From: Chara braunii
Taxonomy: Eukaryota > Streptophyta > Charophyceae > Charales > Characeae
Assembly: GCA_003427395.1 (NCBI GenBank)
Contig: BFEA01000071.1
Coordinates: 390,997-448,604 of the forward strand
Direction of reading: 5' to 3'
Length of the DNA: 57,608 bases
Made by a program: the position numbers and the translations under genes. The notes beneath the pieces are model-generated. The model was given only the letters and a program-made list of their open reading frames with translations, had not been told where the DNA came from and did no database searches. Of this stretch, positions 31,254 through 43,307 are shown in pieces (the stretch's first letter is position 1; each line of letters opens with the position of its first letter).

Positions 31254-34200
31254 TCAGGAGGTGTTTTGCCCGTTTGCAGTTATCTGTTGTTGGTGACCCC
31301 TTCCTGAATTTGAGTTATGCCAGTCTTTCCAGCAAATGCGGTCTTCTCGTAACTCCGCTATTTTAACGCTTATCAACCAGATCCTGCTGAATCTCAGTCT
31401 CACCCTCTTTTGTTGTTCCTCATCCTCCGTCCATGATTGTTTGGTCTTCCGCCATCTGCAGAGGATTTCGGCTTGTACCATCGTTTTCGTCTCCGCCCAA
31501 ACCTTCTCACGTGGGTTGGACAGTCCTTCAATCGCTCTGCTGCATCTTTCCTTCCATATGACCCATAGCGTCACCTTCCTGATGAGTCCAAACCAAATCT
31601 TTTCTGCCTTCTGGAGCTGTTCGAGGATGTTAGTCAAGAGGAGAAGTTGAATGGGATGTTCAGGGAAAGGGGTCAGGAATAGGGAATCCCAGAGTGTCGA
31701 TGCTCTTGCCCAGTAATATGCGCCTCCCTGCAATGCACTAAGCAGTGTACTATGTCCTCTACCGCACCTTCTGTGTAGACCGTGCATAGATAAGAGTTGT
31801 TGGGATGTGAACCCTTTCGCCTAGTGTGTAGCCATTGATTTACTGGCAGTGTTGCGTAAGTGATTAGCCATTGAAGGCTTCTGATTTTAATTGGCCTGAT
31901 AGACTTGAACTTCTTCCACTGGACCTGTGTGAGCTTGTCTGCCTCTTGGCCCAATAGATTCTGCCATCTCTTTTTAATGGTGGGATCAGGGTCTTTGGTT
32001 TTCGATGACAGTCTGTACCCCCTTTAATTGTATATTCGTGAATTGGAATTTTGGATTTAATATTCTTAGTCTTGTTTGGCGTCCAAGCCCATTCTGCTGG
32101 GTCAAACTCTAAGCTATGAATCATCGTGTCAGGTCTGAAGATTAACTTTGGCCATGAGCCAAGGACTCTTACCTTTCTAAGTAAAAAGAAGTCCATGACT
32201 TTCAATTCCACTTCGCTATTGAGGATGGCAGGCATACTGGTAGTGGTTGTGGAGATCGGAAAGGAGAGGAAGGTGGCCTTGGTGGGCGAGCCTTGTTGCA
32301 TGTGGGAAAACTGGAAGGCTCTTAAGTCCCCACTCTCCAGGCTTCCATTGTATGGCTTCAATCAAGATGTCTTTCCATTCTTGTGGGATAAGGCTGATGA
32401 TGTACTGGAGATTAGGTCCTCGTTTGTGGCATCCTTTCAGTTGGGAACTAACTTCCTGTTCCGTTTTCCACTTTTTTCTCTCCTCATTCCATAAGTGGGC
32501 GATTTTCCATATTCCGTTTTTGATCTAGGAGAGCCATCTGTGTTCTAGGAAGAGGGGATTATCACCCTCATTTGTCACCCATTGATTCCCAAAGAGCGGC
32601 TGCCTTAGTACTTCATCCTTAGACCTAGGTTTATTAGACTTGTTAGGCATTATTTTTCTCCAGATTCGAAGCAGCGCTGACCAGTATGGAGTAGGAGGCT
32701 TGTAGCCCTCTAGTCTGGCCTCCCTCTTTCGATTCCTTCGTCCTGTGGTCATGACCCATTCCTTATTCATTACCCTGAACAATCCTGACATATCATTTGG
32801 CGAGGGTACTGGAGCCAGGGATCTGATACTGTCCAGGGCTAACTTGTTCCATGCGCTATCTGGGTTCATCAGAAGTTTGATAATCCACTTAACATGTAAG
32901 GCTTTTGTTTCTGTTCCAAGGTCTATAATCCCTAGGCCCCCTTTTTGCGGACTTCTCGTGACATAGTGCCATGCGACCTTAGGTATGCCATTCCCTTTAT
33001 TGGGGTCTCCTGACCATAGATAGAACCTGACTCTTCGATTCAGTTCTTTAATAGAGCTATCCAGAACTGTCCAGATGGAGGCTATGTACCACATCATTGA
33101 GAAGACCGATGTGTTAAGAACCAGGGCTCGACCGATGAGGGAGGTGAAGGCATTGCCCCACCTTCTTATTTTGTTGATTTGTTTGGCCAACATGTTTTGG
33201 CCCATTTGGGGTGCAAGACCCTCCTTTTCATAAGTATACCAAGGTGCCGGGTGGGGGTGTCTGGCGTTTCCCAAACCATGGCTGCTTCCTCTCCCCGTAG
33301 TTGGAGGGGTTCCTCCTCTGATAGCCACCAACCTATTTTCTTCCCCCAGTTGATCTTCATTTTCGAGATCAGTCTGAAAGCTTCCGTTGCTTTAAAAAAA
33401 CGATGAATCTGATGCTCTAATCAGGACGGTTAGGTCATCTGCAAACATGATAGCTGTTTGGAAATCCATTTGCTGAGTCGATCCTGCATTGATGGTGGGA
33501 AGTCTGTGGATTGATGGGTCCTTGCGTAAGAAAGATGCAATGGCTTCCATTACGAACAAAAAGATTGATGGGGCCAGCGGGTCCCCTTGACGGACCGAGT
33601 GGGATATCGGGTAGCAATCCGATAACAGACCATTGACTTGGACACAACCAATTGCATCTTTGTACAGTATGTGAATCCCCTTGACGGACCGAGTGGGATA
33701 TCAGGTAGCAATCCGATAACAGACCGTTGACTTGGACACAACCAATTGCATCTTTGTACAGTATGCGAATCCATTTTCTGAAATTCGGCCCAACTCCCAT
33801 CTTTTCCATACTTGCTTCCAGGAAATCCCAGTTTACTTGGTCGTAAGCCTTTTCAAAGTCAAAGAAAAGAACAGCCGTATTTATTTTTCTTTCTCTAGCC
33901 TTCCTTACCGCTTCATTTAGTGTAAGCACATTGTCTAGGATGTACCGACATGGGATGAAACCTGTCTTATCAATATGAAAGCATTTATTTTGATTTTGGT
34001 AATTCGGTTGGAAAGGGCCTTAGCCAGGATTTTGTATGGGAGTGTTAGAAGCGAGATCGACCTATAGTTTCTAATATCTTCTTTGTCTCCTTTTTTGTAG
34101 AGTAGTGTAACCACACTGCTGTTGAGTAAGTTACCCATCTCCCCCCTAGTCCAGCTGTCGTTGTAATAGTTTAGTAGATCCACTCTTAGAAGCGGCCATA

Positions 34201-35804
34201 ATTTTTCCCAGAATTATTTTGTTAATCCATCAATCCCTGGAGTTTTGCCATTATTCATGCCTTTTAAGGCTTGGTGCAATTCCTCCAGTGTGATTGGCTT
34301 ATCTAGCGCCTCCACTTGCTCGGTTGTTATCGTCGTTCCATATATTGGAGCATTTTTTGCCTTGCCTCTCTCGTGTTGGGTGATGTTGGTGTAGGGGTCT
34401 TTGACTGATAGAGGTCTTTGTAGAAGTTCTTTGCTATCTCCAACATCCCTTCACTATCCGATCTCACAATTTCTGAGGGCGTAGTAGATCTCAGGCCTTC
34501 TATCGTGTTAGCTCTCGAGTTGGCCTTGATTCGGGCAAGGAAGTGTTTCGTCATAGAGTCGCTGGGATCGTATTCGCACATTCTGGCTCTTATTTACAAC
34601 CCTTTCAAATCTCACCATCTCCACATAGCTAGTTCTTCACGTGACTTCTCGAAGATCTCATTATACAGTGGTGAGGAGGGGTTATTTATCAAGTTGGTCT
34701 CAGCTAGTTTCAATGCAAATTCTATAGATTGTCTCCTTTGCTTTCGTACGGAAGCAAGCTTCCTAGAAATTTTGGCTGCTGCTACCGAAAGGATGGAGTA
34801 GCTCCTTTGGAACCATTCCCACCTGGTTTCCGTATTCAAGCGTGATGACCTCTGACCCACCCCCAGCAGTCGCATATCTCCTTTTCGAAGGTCCGACTAA
34901 GCAGAAGAGAGTTATTGAGCTTATGGAAGCTGACCCCCTTTTTAACAAATTGGTCGAAACATATTATCAACTCAATTGGCTTGTGATCCAACCCCGAATA
35001 TGAAGCCAAAGGTAGAACCTCCGCATCCTTGACTGCTCCCATCATTGTCTCTGAGATAAAAAAATAGTCTATTCGAGAGAAGGTCGTGTGGTGTGAATGA
35101 TTTTTCTTAACCAGGGTGAAAGTTCTTTTGGTAGGGTGTAGGATTCTATATGGTTCTACCAGGTTATGATCCAGCATCAGTTCTTGGATCGGAAGTGCCT
35201 CCGCTGAGCTAGGGGTATTGGAAGATCGGGATATACGGTCTGTTGTCGGGTCCATGGTAGCATTCCAGTCGCCCGCCAGAATACAAGGGGTCATTGGTGG
35301 AATCAGATTCCTGAGATTAGTCAGAAAGGCCGATCTCTCCGACGTGGAATTTGGTGCATAGACATTAATCAACACAAGTTCCTCTTCTTTCCACTTAAGG
35401 TGTAGTAGGCACCATCTCCCTTCAGTCGGGTCTGCTCTCTTGTCTAAAATTGAACCTGCTGTGAATAGGTGGGATGATTTGGGAACCAGGATCGCGGTCT
35501 CTTTGGAGCTTGAGGTGGGGTCTGCCGACCATATTTCATCTTTCAGGCCTCCTAGTTTTCGTGCCAGGAACGAGCAGATTCTATTATATTATGTCGAGAA
35601 CGTGAGGTGAGTTTCTTGTAGTAGCAAGATATTTGTTACTTTCCTATTCTTGACTGTCAATCCTGTTAGCAGATCGTTCCATTTTTCTTCTCTATCCACT
35701 ATGTTCCCAAGTCCATTAACATTCCAACTTCTGATGGCTAGCTCTTGACTTCTCCAATCGATATGATCCCCTGCCTCGTTAGCTCTTAACCTATAACTCT
35801 CCAT
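31254..35804 (-). pseudogene. LINE copy 5 ORF2: endonuclease-reverse transcriptase
   Basis: Minus-strand order: IRSWNVNGLGN and LLLQETHL (35740-35610), LINVYAPN (35370), ILAGDWNATMDP (35275), RIDYFFISE (35070), GLDHKPIE (35000), linker, VTLLYKKGDKEDIRNYRS (34110), LFFDFEKAYDQVNW (33860), SVRQG (33600), MFADDLTVLI (33450, catalytic FADD), KGGLGIIDLG (32945), FDPAEWAWTP (32105), then CTVYTEGAVEDIVHCLVHC (31800-31730) and IRKVTLWVIWKERCSRAIEG (31600-31520). Unlike copy 4 it keeps its C-terminus and 3' region. Frameshifts and an 84-bp duplication in RT (33593-33760) make it inactive. Confidence 0.9.
33593..33760. repeat. 84-bp tandem duplication within LINE RT
   Basis: CCCCTTGACGGACCGAGTGG... 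at 33593-33676 is repeated at 33677-33760 with about three mismatches. It duplicates the RT block between the SVRQG motif and the preceding helix. Confidence 0.92.
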
Positions 35805-36293
35805 GGTTGCAGTTGTACCGGGTTAGGGGATTATGTTGGTAAGGAGGCATCTAGGGAGGAGGGGGCCCTTCAGTGCCCACACCCTCTCCGGTTACCTTCT
35901 GGTCGGTCTTCGGCCCGCTCTCCTCCGACGGGGAGGGTGAACCGTCTCCTGAGATAACTGGTCCGTCCAACCCTTCGTTCCCACTACCGTCCTTTTCCAA
36001 CTCAGGGCTCAGACCCAGATTTTTTTTCTCGTCATCTCCGTCCCATTGGTTGCAGTCATTGTCCGAAGTATCGCTCCTATAGAACCTTTCACAGTCGGTG
36101 GCATATGCCCTTGCATCCAAGTCCTCATCCCCCTCCAACAGCCCTGTCGAGACTATCTGTGCGACTGCTGTAGCCATCAACTCAGCCGATATGCCTACGT
36201 CGGCCAGGATGTTGTAGGGGACCTTAGTCACCGTTCTCCAAGGTTTCCAAATCATCCCGGACCTCGGTTTGGTTGATTCTGGCATCTTGGCGA
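35805..36293 (-). other. Spacer / ORF1 C-terminal remnant of LINE copy 5
   Basis: A minus frame from 36285 (MPESTKPRSGMIWKPW...) with Asp/Ser/Glu-rich content may be the last part of ORF1 in another frame. No diagnostic motif. Confidence 0.4.
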
Positions 36294-38645
36294 TTAGAGG
36301 TGAGAAGGCCCTCGGGAAATTATGCTCATCTCACCCGTGTTCTTCTGCATACTCTCTGAATCACCTTGCATGGAGGTATCAGTCTGACCTTCTTCCATAG
36401 CGACTGACTCAAACACCCCTAGTGGGGTTTCCATTGTCATTTTTTCCTTGAGAGTTTTGACAACATTCACACCTTCCACGAAGTGAGGGATTTTGAAGGA
36501 TACATTTGTGGCGATCTGCCATTCCTGTGCTTTTGCCACGTATCTGGCTGCAATGAGTGGCCGGATGTTTCTCAGGGTTCTTCGAGCCGTTCTGGCTGAC
36601 TCAGTCACCATTGGAGCTTTTCCACTTCCTATCTGTGTGATAGTGGTGAATTCTGAAGTATATTCTTTGTTCCATCTCTTCAATTTTTCAGTTTGTGACA
36701 ACACCACTACCATCTCTTTCTGCAGGAGGTTGCGTTCTGATTCGTCTTCCTTCTTTGTTTGCTCCCTGTTAGACTCTTTCCTGTTTTGATTCTTGCCTAC
36801 TTTCCTTGTCTTAGGTCGCAGATCCTGGAAGTTGCCATTGGTTGTGGGGATGGTTTTGTCTTTGTCCTCTGTTCCTTGGTCTCTTGCTCTTTTCTTTTCC
36901 GCGTATCTAAAGGCTGCATACTCAGAAAACTCTTCTGCCTTCTCCTTCCTGAGCATTTCGCACTGGTTGGCGGAGTTGTTGATCCTTGCAATGGCCCCTT
37001 TCTTCCCATTCACATGGGGCCTCTCTGCGTGTTTCAAACAGGCTACGCGGATATTGAAAGCGTGTTCCCTTTCCCTTTTTGCCTTGTCCACATATTCCCT
37101 GAGCCAAGTCAAGGATTGTCGGGATCGATCGTCCCCATCGGTGGAAGCAGCATCTGCTATGCTGTCCCTCCCTTCTGATTCTCCATCTGCCTTGCCCCCC
37201 CCCAGGTCCGATTCCATTGCATTCCATTGCATCTTTTCCTTTCTCTGCGTCAGTCGTTTCCACTGCGTTCCCCTTTTCCGACTCTTCTGCCTTCCGTCTC
37301 TTTGGGCCCACTTCCTTTTCCCATTGACTGCAAGCACCGTGCAATGATCGTTTATTATCCGTTTTGGCTTTGTCCCTCCTTTTGCATGTTTGCCGTTCGG
37401 CTTGTTTCAGTGCTTCTCTAAATGTAGCTGGTTCTTTGTTGTATTCCTGTTCAATCTGCTCCCCTATGGTGTCCAGATCGCACAACAGATCTTCCCTTGC
37501 TTTCTCTTCCCTAATTACCCGTGGGTCCGTGAGGGGATTGGTGCTAATCTTCGTTGGATTCCCCTTCACTTTCCCGGTTGCCTTCTTCTGCCACCTGCTG
37601 TCTGCTGGAGGAAAGATGTCAGGTTTTTTGACAGATGGTGTCTGATCTGCAAACTGCCACACCCAGTCTGGCTCGTCTAGATTGTCATCGAAGACCCATC
37701 CGTCATAGCAGGAGTCAGCCACAAACCATATGTCGGGCGCATCTTCCACTTCTACCAACATGCTTGGTGGAAGCTTCCGTTCTTTTGACTGTTTTGGGAA
37801 CTAGGGGCAAGTAGGATCGGTTCCCAAATGACCCCGTTCTCTGCAACGAAAACAGATCGGGGAGGTTCTGGTCGATATCCTCACCTCCACAACCTTGTTT
37901 TCTATCTGGAACTTCCAGACTGATGGGAACACTGGGGGATCATCTGTTTGTACGTCGAGAACTGCTGTCATGGTTCCACAGTGAGGAGCCAGGAATTCTG
38001 GCGTCGGTAGGATCCATTTAAGAATTTTATTCGCTGTATACTGCCTTTCTAGTCTATCGACCAGCATACCATGAAATCGAGGTTGAATATTGTCAAATTG
38101 AACCCAAAAGTTCTCTTTCAGCAGAGTTTGTTTGTAGGACACTGCAAATACCGGGTTTTGTATTTGGACTGACACCTTCTTCCATTTGGTAATGGTGCAC
38201 ACTGAACCGTGACAGTTCCTGGACTGCATTTCAGCTGCGATCCATGGGGGTCTTCATGAATGAAGAGTACCACAATGTTATTTCGACACAATTTTTGTAG
38301 AGAGAAAAGTGTCCCCGATCTATTTGAGTTTCGGTTCCTTTTTTATCGTTTCGATTATCCACTTTCTCTTTTCCGCTGGCTGGAGATCTGCTCCATGGCG
38401 TGTAAAGTTGAACACTACTCCATGCCTTTCGTGCATATCATCCAATTCAGCAATATTTCCTCTGGGTATTTCCATATGACAACCTCCTCTTCCTTTCCGT
38501 CTACTATCTGCTTTTCCGTAGACTCAATACCTTGAACTTTCGTCTTCTCAATTAAAAATATGAGGGCTTCATTATCAATGACATTGACGATCTTTTCCAA
38601 TGACTCCTGGTCCGTAGGGACCGTGGTTTGCGTTGGATTGGCCAT
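36294..38645 (-). pseudogene. LINE copy 5 ORF1: CCHC RNA-binding protein
   Basis: Starts near 38645 (MANPTQTTVP), then VVIWKYPEEILL (38490), FWVQFDNIQPRFHGML (38110), WILPTPEFLAP (38000), the zinc knuckle CFRCRERGHLGTDPTC (37850), DGWVFDDNLDEPDWVW (37700), DIFPPADSRWQKK (37610) and a long Lys/Glu-rich coiled region to 36294. Same architecture as ORF1 of copy 4 but clearly diverged in sequence, so the two LINEs are different subfamilies. The frame changes at about 38240, 37800 and 37340. Confidence 0.87.
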
Positions 38646-38843
38646 CTTTTTCTAGGACGTCCTCGATCCTTTCTATCTCTCCTACCATGACGTCCGTCAC
38701 ACCTCTGCGGGGGGCCAGGGGCGCGGGGCTGTTCGGTGAGAGAAGTTCAATAGAGTGATAATGAATGTCAAATGAGGTCAATCTAAGTGGGATCTTAGTT
38801 AGAGGGGGGGAAGGGGGAAGGGCCTTATTGCCAACGGAGGGTG

Positions 38844-38845
<2 letters not shown>

Positions 38846-38893
<48 letters not shown>
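38846..38893. repeat. (GT)n microsatellite
   Basis: About 24 GT repeats. Followed by G-rich sequence to 39480 with no gene. Confidence 0.95.
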
Positions 38894-38896
<3 letters not shown>

Positions 38897-39482
38897 TTGG
38901 GTATGTGTGTGTACGTGGAATAGGGGATGGGCCGGGTTGGGCTCCGGGTGCGGGTGGGTGAGAGTCGAAATGTGGACGATCGAGGATTGGGTGAGATGGG
39001 AGCAGAATGAGTGAGGTGATTGGGAAAGGCGAATGGAAAAGGCGAGCTGAGTGGAGGGGATCCAGAAGACGCTTGGGTAGGAGGTAGATCGGATGAAGCG
39101 GGGACGAGGGTCTACGCAAGAGATGGACCAATGGATGGGGGATGAAGTAGATCGTGGGTAAGGAGACAAGAGGACAGGTGGGAGTTTTGCTTGTGGATGC
39201 CCGAAGGAGGGGGATACTCAATCACGAGAGATAATCGGTCGGGCGGTTTGATTCTTGGGAAAGAGGTTTGGAAAGGTTTGGAAAGGATTCGACAGCTTGA
39301 ATGTGGGTAGGCGGAAGGATGGGTGATGGATTGGAGGCTAGGTGGGAAAAACAGGGAGGGGGGCGGACTAATAATTCGTGTAAATACTGGTAATGAAGCA
39401 AGGGAGCAGGGAGGAAAGAAGGGGAGGAGTAAGGAGCGGGGGTCAGGAGGGCATTAGTGGAGGGAGGGGGAAAGGGGGAAGA

Positions 39483-40029
39483 GAGGGCTATTCGAAAGGG
39501 AGCGAGAAGAGGGGCGATCGTGATTGTGATGGTGGTTGGATCGATAACAGGCAAGACGTACAGGGGGGGCGCCGAAGGATGCACTTGATTACGATCAGAG
39601 GGAGGAAGGTCGGGCCAGGGGGACGAAGACGTAAGGAATGAGGTATGGGGAGGGAGCGAGAGAGAAGAGAGGGCTATTCGAAGGGGAGCAAGAAGAGGGG
39701 CGATCGCGATTGTGATGGTGGTTGGATCGTTAATGGGCGAGAGGTACAGGGGGGGGGCGAAGGATGCACTTGATTACGATCAGAGAGAGGAAGGTCGGGC
39801 CAGGGGGACGAAGACGAGGAATGAGGTATGGGAAGGGAGCGAGGGAGAAGAGAGGGCTATTCGAAAGGGAGCGAGAAGAGGGGCGATCGCGACTGTGATG
39901 GTGGTTGGATCGATAACGGGCGAGAGGTACAGGGGGGGGCGAAGGATGCACTTGATTACGATCAGAGAGAGGAAGGTCGGGCCAGGGGGACGAAGACATA
40001 AGGAATGAGGTATGGGAAGGGAGCGAGGG
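39483..40029. repeat. Satellite, three copies of an about 184-bp unit
   Basis: Copies start with GAGGGCTATTCGAA at 39483, 39669 and 39852 (periods 186 and 183). Each contains GGGGCGATCG, GTGATGGTGGTTGGATCG, GATGCACTTGATTACGATC and GGTCGGGCCAGGGGG. Strongly purine-biased strand. Identity is high, so the expansion is recent. Confidence 0.95.
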
Positions 40030-41122
40030 CCAGAAGGAGGTGTGATGGGGGGATGATGTACTGATAAAGACGGGAGGGTAAGTGGGTGGACAGTGATTGG
40101 CTTGGCTAAGAAATATTTAAGCGCAAGTGAATGGACCGACTCGTATGGAGGGTGGGTGGGGGACTAATTATTAAAGGACTGCGGACGGGGTGGGGAGAGT
40201 TTGGGGAGATTGAGTAGAAGGCAGTGGGGCTGGGGCTGGAGTGGAGGGTTGCACGGTGTTAGGTTGAGCCGGGAGAGTAGGGATCGTCGCTGCCCGGGAA
40301 CGTGACTGCCGGAAACGGCGGGTGGAAAGGCAGATCTGGGTCGCTTCACGGAGTGCTATTGGTGGTTTGTACTTCCTCTACATGTGTTTGGGTGTTGGCT
40401 AGGCGGTAGGATATCTGTTGTTAGCTCTGGTAATGTTTGGTTCTACGATTTGCAGTTCTCGTCTTCCTGATTGCTATTCCTAGGTTTGACTGGGAGTCCT
40501 CGAGCGCTTGTCCCTTTCGTTCTTGCTGATGTCCTTCGCCGCCGTTTGGGTTCTTGTCCCTCCACTGTCCCTCGCGCCAGGTGCGGTTGGAAGTGATGCT
40601 TGAGTGGGCTTTAACTTACCGTAGGAATTCTTGGGGGGTTTCTGAACTTGCGCGATGTGGGGATGCGTTGCATAAGAGGTTTTACCGAATCCTGCTCCCT
40701 GTCCAGACGTGCCTGTCCTCCCGCTTGCCGAAATTTTCTCGACCTCACTCCCTTGCTATCATTGCTCCACTCCTGCTTTCGTCCTCTTCCTGAGTCCACT
40801 TCCATCCCTTGTCTTTTCTTGCTTATAGTCGTTCTTCACGCTGTTCATTCGGTTGTTCCTACTCTCCTTGTCCCCCACTCTCCTCTCTCTCTTCCCCCTT
40901 GTCTTCTCCGTTCTTCATGTGGCCATGCCCGTAGGCGTGGCGTGGCGTCGTGTGGGGGCTTCTCGCCCTCGCGTTCACTTTCCCGCACAGAATCGCGTGT
41001 TCGAAAAAGGAGAAAAAATTGTGCGGCAGTTTCGCGCCCGACTTCGCGTCGTGCGCGCCCTTCCGAATTATCGCATGCGCTCACCGGTACGGCGCAGTCG
41101 CTCCAAAAGGTTTCACTCCGTG
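40030..41122. other. Unassigned, with CpG-rich stretch 40920-41110
   Basis: No gene with family features. 40920-41110 is CpG-rich (CGTGGCGTGGCGTCGTG, CGCGCCCGACTTCGCGTCG), of a composition like that of 20.0-20.24 kb. Both lie near copies of dispersed repeat B. Confidence 0.4.
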
Positions 41123-41283
41123 CAGTATTGACTCTCATCATACATATGAAAACAAAAACTTGCATGGTCTATCCCTTCATAATCCTCATGGCGCAAAGCA
41201 TGCGAATCACATGCTAGCCGAATCTCAGGTGGGTCATCACAGCGCGTCAGTCCGGTTCCTATTCCCCCGCCAAGTTAAAATTG
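41123..41283. repeat. Dispersed repeat B copy joined to a LINE-tail fragment
   Basis: 41123-41243 matches 18726-18857. 41244-41283 (GTCAGTCCGGTTCCTATTC) matches the LINE-tail repeat in minus orientation. The junction is abrupt, so one repeat was inserted at or recombined with the other. Confidence 0.7.
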
Positions 41284-42470
41284 CTGCGAGTCTTGCTAAA
41301 GCCTTAAACCCTAGCCGACCTATTTGGAATAGAAGACCACTACTGCCCTTGGTTTGGTTAGTGTTATTTGATACATCCTAAGGAAAGAGGGCACCGCTCT
41401 ATACTTACCTATCTAGAGCCAATTGGCATTCCTATCAGTTAAGTCCTGCTTCTAGGTAGGTCTGAGGTCTGCAGTGGGGTTAGTCTGTTGTGTCTCCACT
41501 GACTAACAGAATTCTCCTAACTGGATCTTTGAACCTGAATCTTTTCTGTCTTTCTTACTGGCCAAGGTACCCGCCTGCCGTTGATCCTGGTGCAGTTGTG
41601 CCCCTCTCAGCTGTTTATTATTTGGAGTGCTTTCAAAGCTATAAGACTATATGATGCTTCTCTGATTTGTTTCCTTTATGGACACAGTCATGAGTAATCT
41701 CCCACGGCTTTTGTGAAGTTTTGTGACTTTTGTCCACTTTTTTTTTCTTTTTTTGGCAATTTGCACTTTTATTATAACAGCTGAAAACTGGGCCCAGCGA
41801 TCATGAACCTCATGCCTCTTTATGGCCGGGAGATCCTGAGACAGCAGCATCGATTACCTCCTCTTGGGAAGGATGTACCACTGCTCTGCCCGTGCTTAAT
41901 TCCTGGGTCATCTGTTGTTTCTCCTGCCCTGAGTTTTGTGAAAGTCGGGTCTTGCTTCTCCTCGCTCCTTAACTCTGATAACGCTGTTCAGATTCACCTA
42001 CTTCCACATCCAGTCATACCTCATCTCCGTTTTCTACTCATTTAATCATACCCCGAACCTGTCTGTCATAGTTTTCCTCCCCCTCTCCTCTGATTCCACT
42101 GCAACTGCCTTGTGGCGGTGCATTCTCTCCCCTCTGCCCTTCCCTCCTCTTCCATTGCACTCTGGCTCCTCCATCACATCCTCCCTTGCGTCCGTTGTTA
42201 GCACAGGCCGGGAATCAGTTTCATCCAGGCCTCATGAGTGCTGCCTAGTGTGCTTACCAGTACAATGCATTGCACAAAAAGTCCACCGAGTCCCAGTCAT
42301 TTTTTAATTTCTTGAAAGCCAATAGCTTTTTGAACTTCGTCGGACTTTGTCCTAAGAAATCACAATAATTGCATTATTTGTATTGACCGGAACAGGAGTG
42401 TTTTTCCTGCAGAGCAGTGTTGTGATGCTGTTGGTGATACCGATTGATTTTTCCTTTTTCTTTTCAGGGG
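41284..42470. other. Unassigned intronic sequence
   Basis: AT-moderate sequence, T-rich at 41740-41770 and CT-rich at 42060-42170. No gene or element recognised before the dynein exon. Confidence 0.4.
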
Positions 42471-42484
42471 CAGCAAATCCGTAC

Positions 42485-42724
42485 CTGGAACTTCTTCATC
42501 AGTTCAAGCCCTTCATCCAGATCTGTCACAGTGCCAGGGCCTTGTTGCATCATGCGATCCCGGAATTCAATTGTGGCCTCTGCAAATGATGTCACCTGCA
42601 CGTAACGCACCGCAAGTGAAGGATACTGCCTTTCAGTGCCAATCATATTTGTGACATTTTGTGTACCTGGGCTCAGTCTGTACTTTATCAGCCGCAGGAC
42701 CTCCTTCAGCAGCACTCGCAAAAC
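42485..42724 (-). CDS. Axonemal-type dynein heavy chain exon (tail, GPGT...DLDEGLELMKKF)
   Basis: A 240-nt segment of 80 codons in phase 0, with acceptor GGTTAATTTTAG|GTT and donor CAG|gtacgg. The second half reads TIEFRDRMMQQGPG, TVTDLDEGLELMKKFQ, the family pattern F...L...GP......D...GLELMK.(Y/F). It joins directly to GELATKHAKRDQLVL at 16788. The first half (VLRVLLKEVLRLIKY...) is less conserved. An internal GT-AG pair (CCAG|gtacac ... gtgcag|GTG, 72 bp, in frame) means that this could be two exons with a tiny intron. Earlier tail exons must lie to the right. Confidence 0.85.
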
Positions 42725-42837
42725 CTAAAATTAACCAAACATCCACAAAAAAAAGCACTCCTAAAACAATCCAGGGACTTCCATGAGACAAATAGAACAG
42801 TCGTTGCATGCCAGGAATTACAAGAAATCCTTCACAA

Positions 42838-43120
42838 TGTGGGGATTACAGGTCACCATCGACTTACTCGAGTATCAGCCCCCGAGTACTGCAGGCACAC
42901 TTTGCGAAGGGACTTCATTGAGGTAAACAGAATACACACTTCATGTGAGGAATTATACTAAACCCTTTGCTATGACAGGATTGTGTGTCAACCTACTCGG
43001 GTACAATCTCTTTAGTCCTCCAGGTGCGCTGTATAAAGAGACCAATAAGATAAACAGAACATGCATATCCTGCGGGAAATGAAAAATGAGAGCCTTCACA
43101 AAGCAATCCTGGATTTGCAG
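42838..43120. repeat. Degenerate duplication, period about 137 bp
   Basis: GGATTACAGGTCACCATCGACTTACTCG... at 42838 and GGATTGTGTGTCAACCTACTCGG... at 42975 share the order ACTCGxGTA, CC(G/A)...TGCxGGxxC and GAGGTAAACAGAA / AAGATAAACAGAA at about 65-70% identity. An old local duplication in the intron upstream of the dynein exon. Confidence 0.55.
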
Positions 43121-43307
43121 GTACTTGTTTCTTTCTCCAGTTATCACAATGACCTTCACCTTGCCTAGAGGGAGATATCCAAGGAAAAGAGCTTCAGACT
43201 TCAAAGTAGATTGCACCTTCACTCTAGCCCCTTACCTATAAGGGATGTAAAGACCTGTCATCCTATTCAACAAACCCAGCAACGAAATACAAAATCCTCC
43301 AAACGAA

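Larger units (their letters stand above)
16789..42484 (-). other. Dynein giant intron of about 25.7 kb
   Basis: The upstream exon ends FQ|gtacgg at 42485 and the downstream exon starts ctcag|GGA at 16788. In axonemal dyneins the sequence between L(E/A)LMKKF and LFDLPI is short and continuous, so no exon needs to be missing. The interval contains a 997-bp assembly gap, two long LINEs in the same orientation as the gene, satellites and a decayed Cys-rich gene. Confidence 0.75.

Noticed and set aside
43119-43180. Additional dynein exon (VKVIVITGERNK)
   Set aside because: A 40-nt GT-AG piece is possible, but it has no family motif and its phase cannot be tied to the neighbouring exons.
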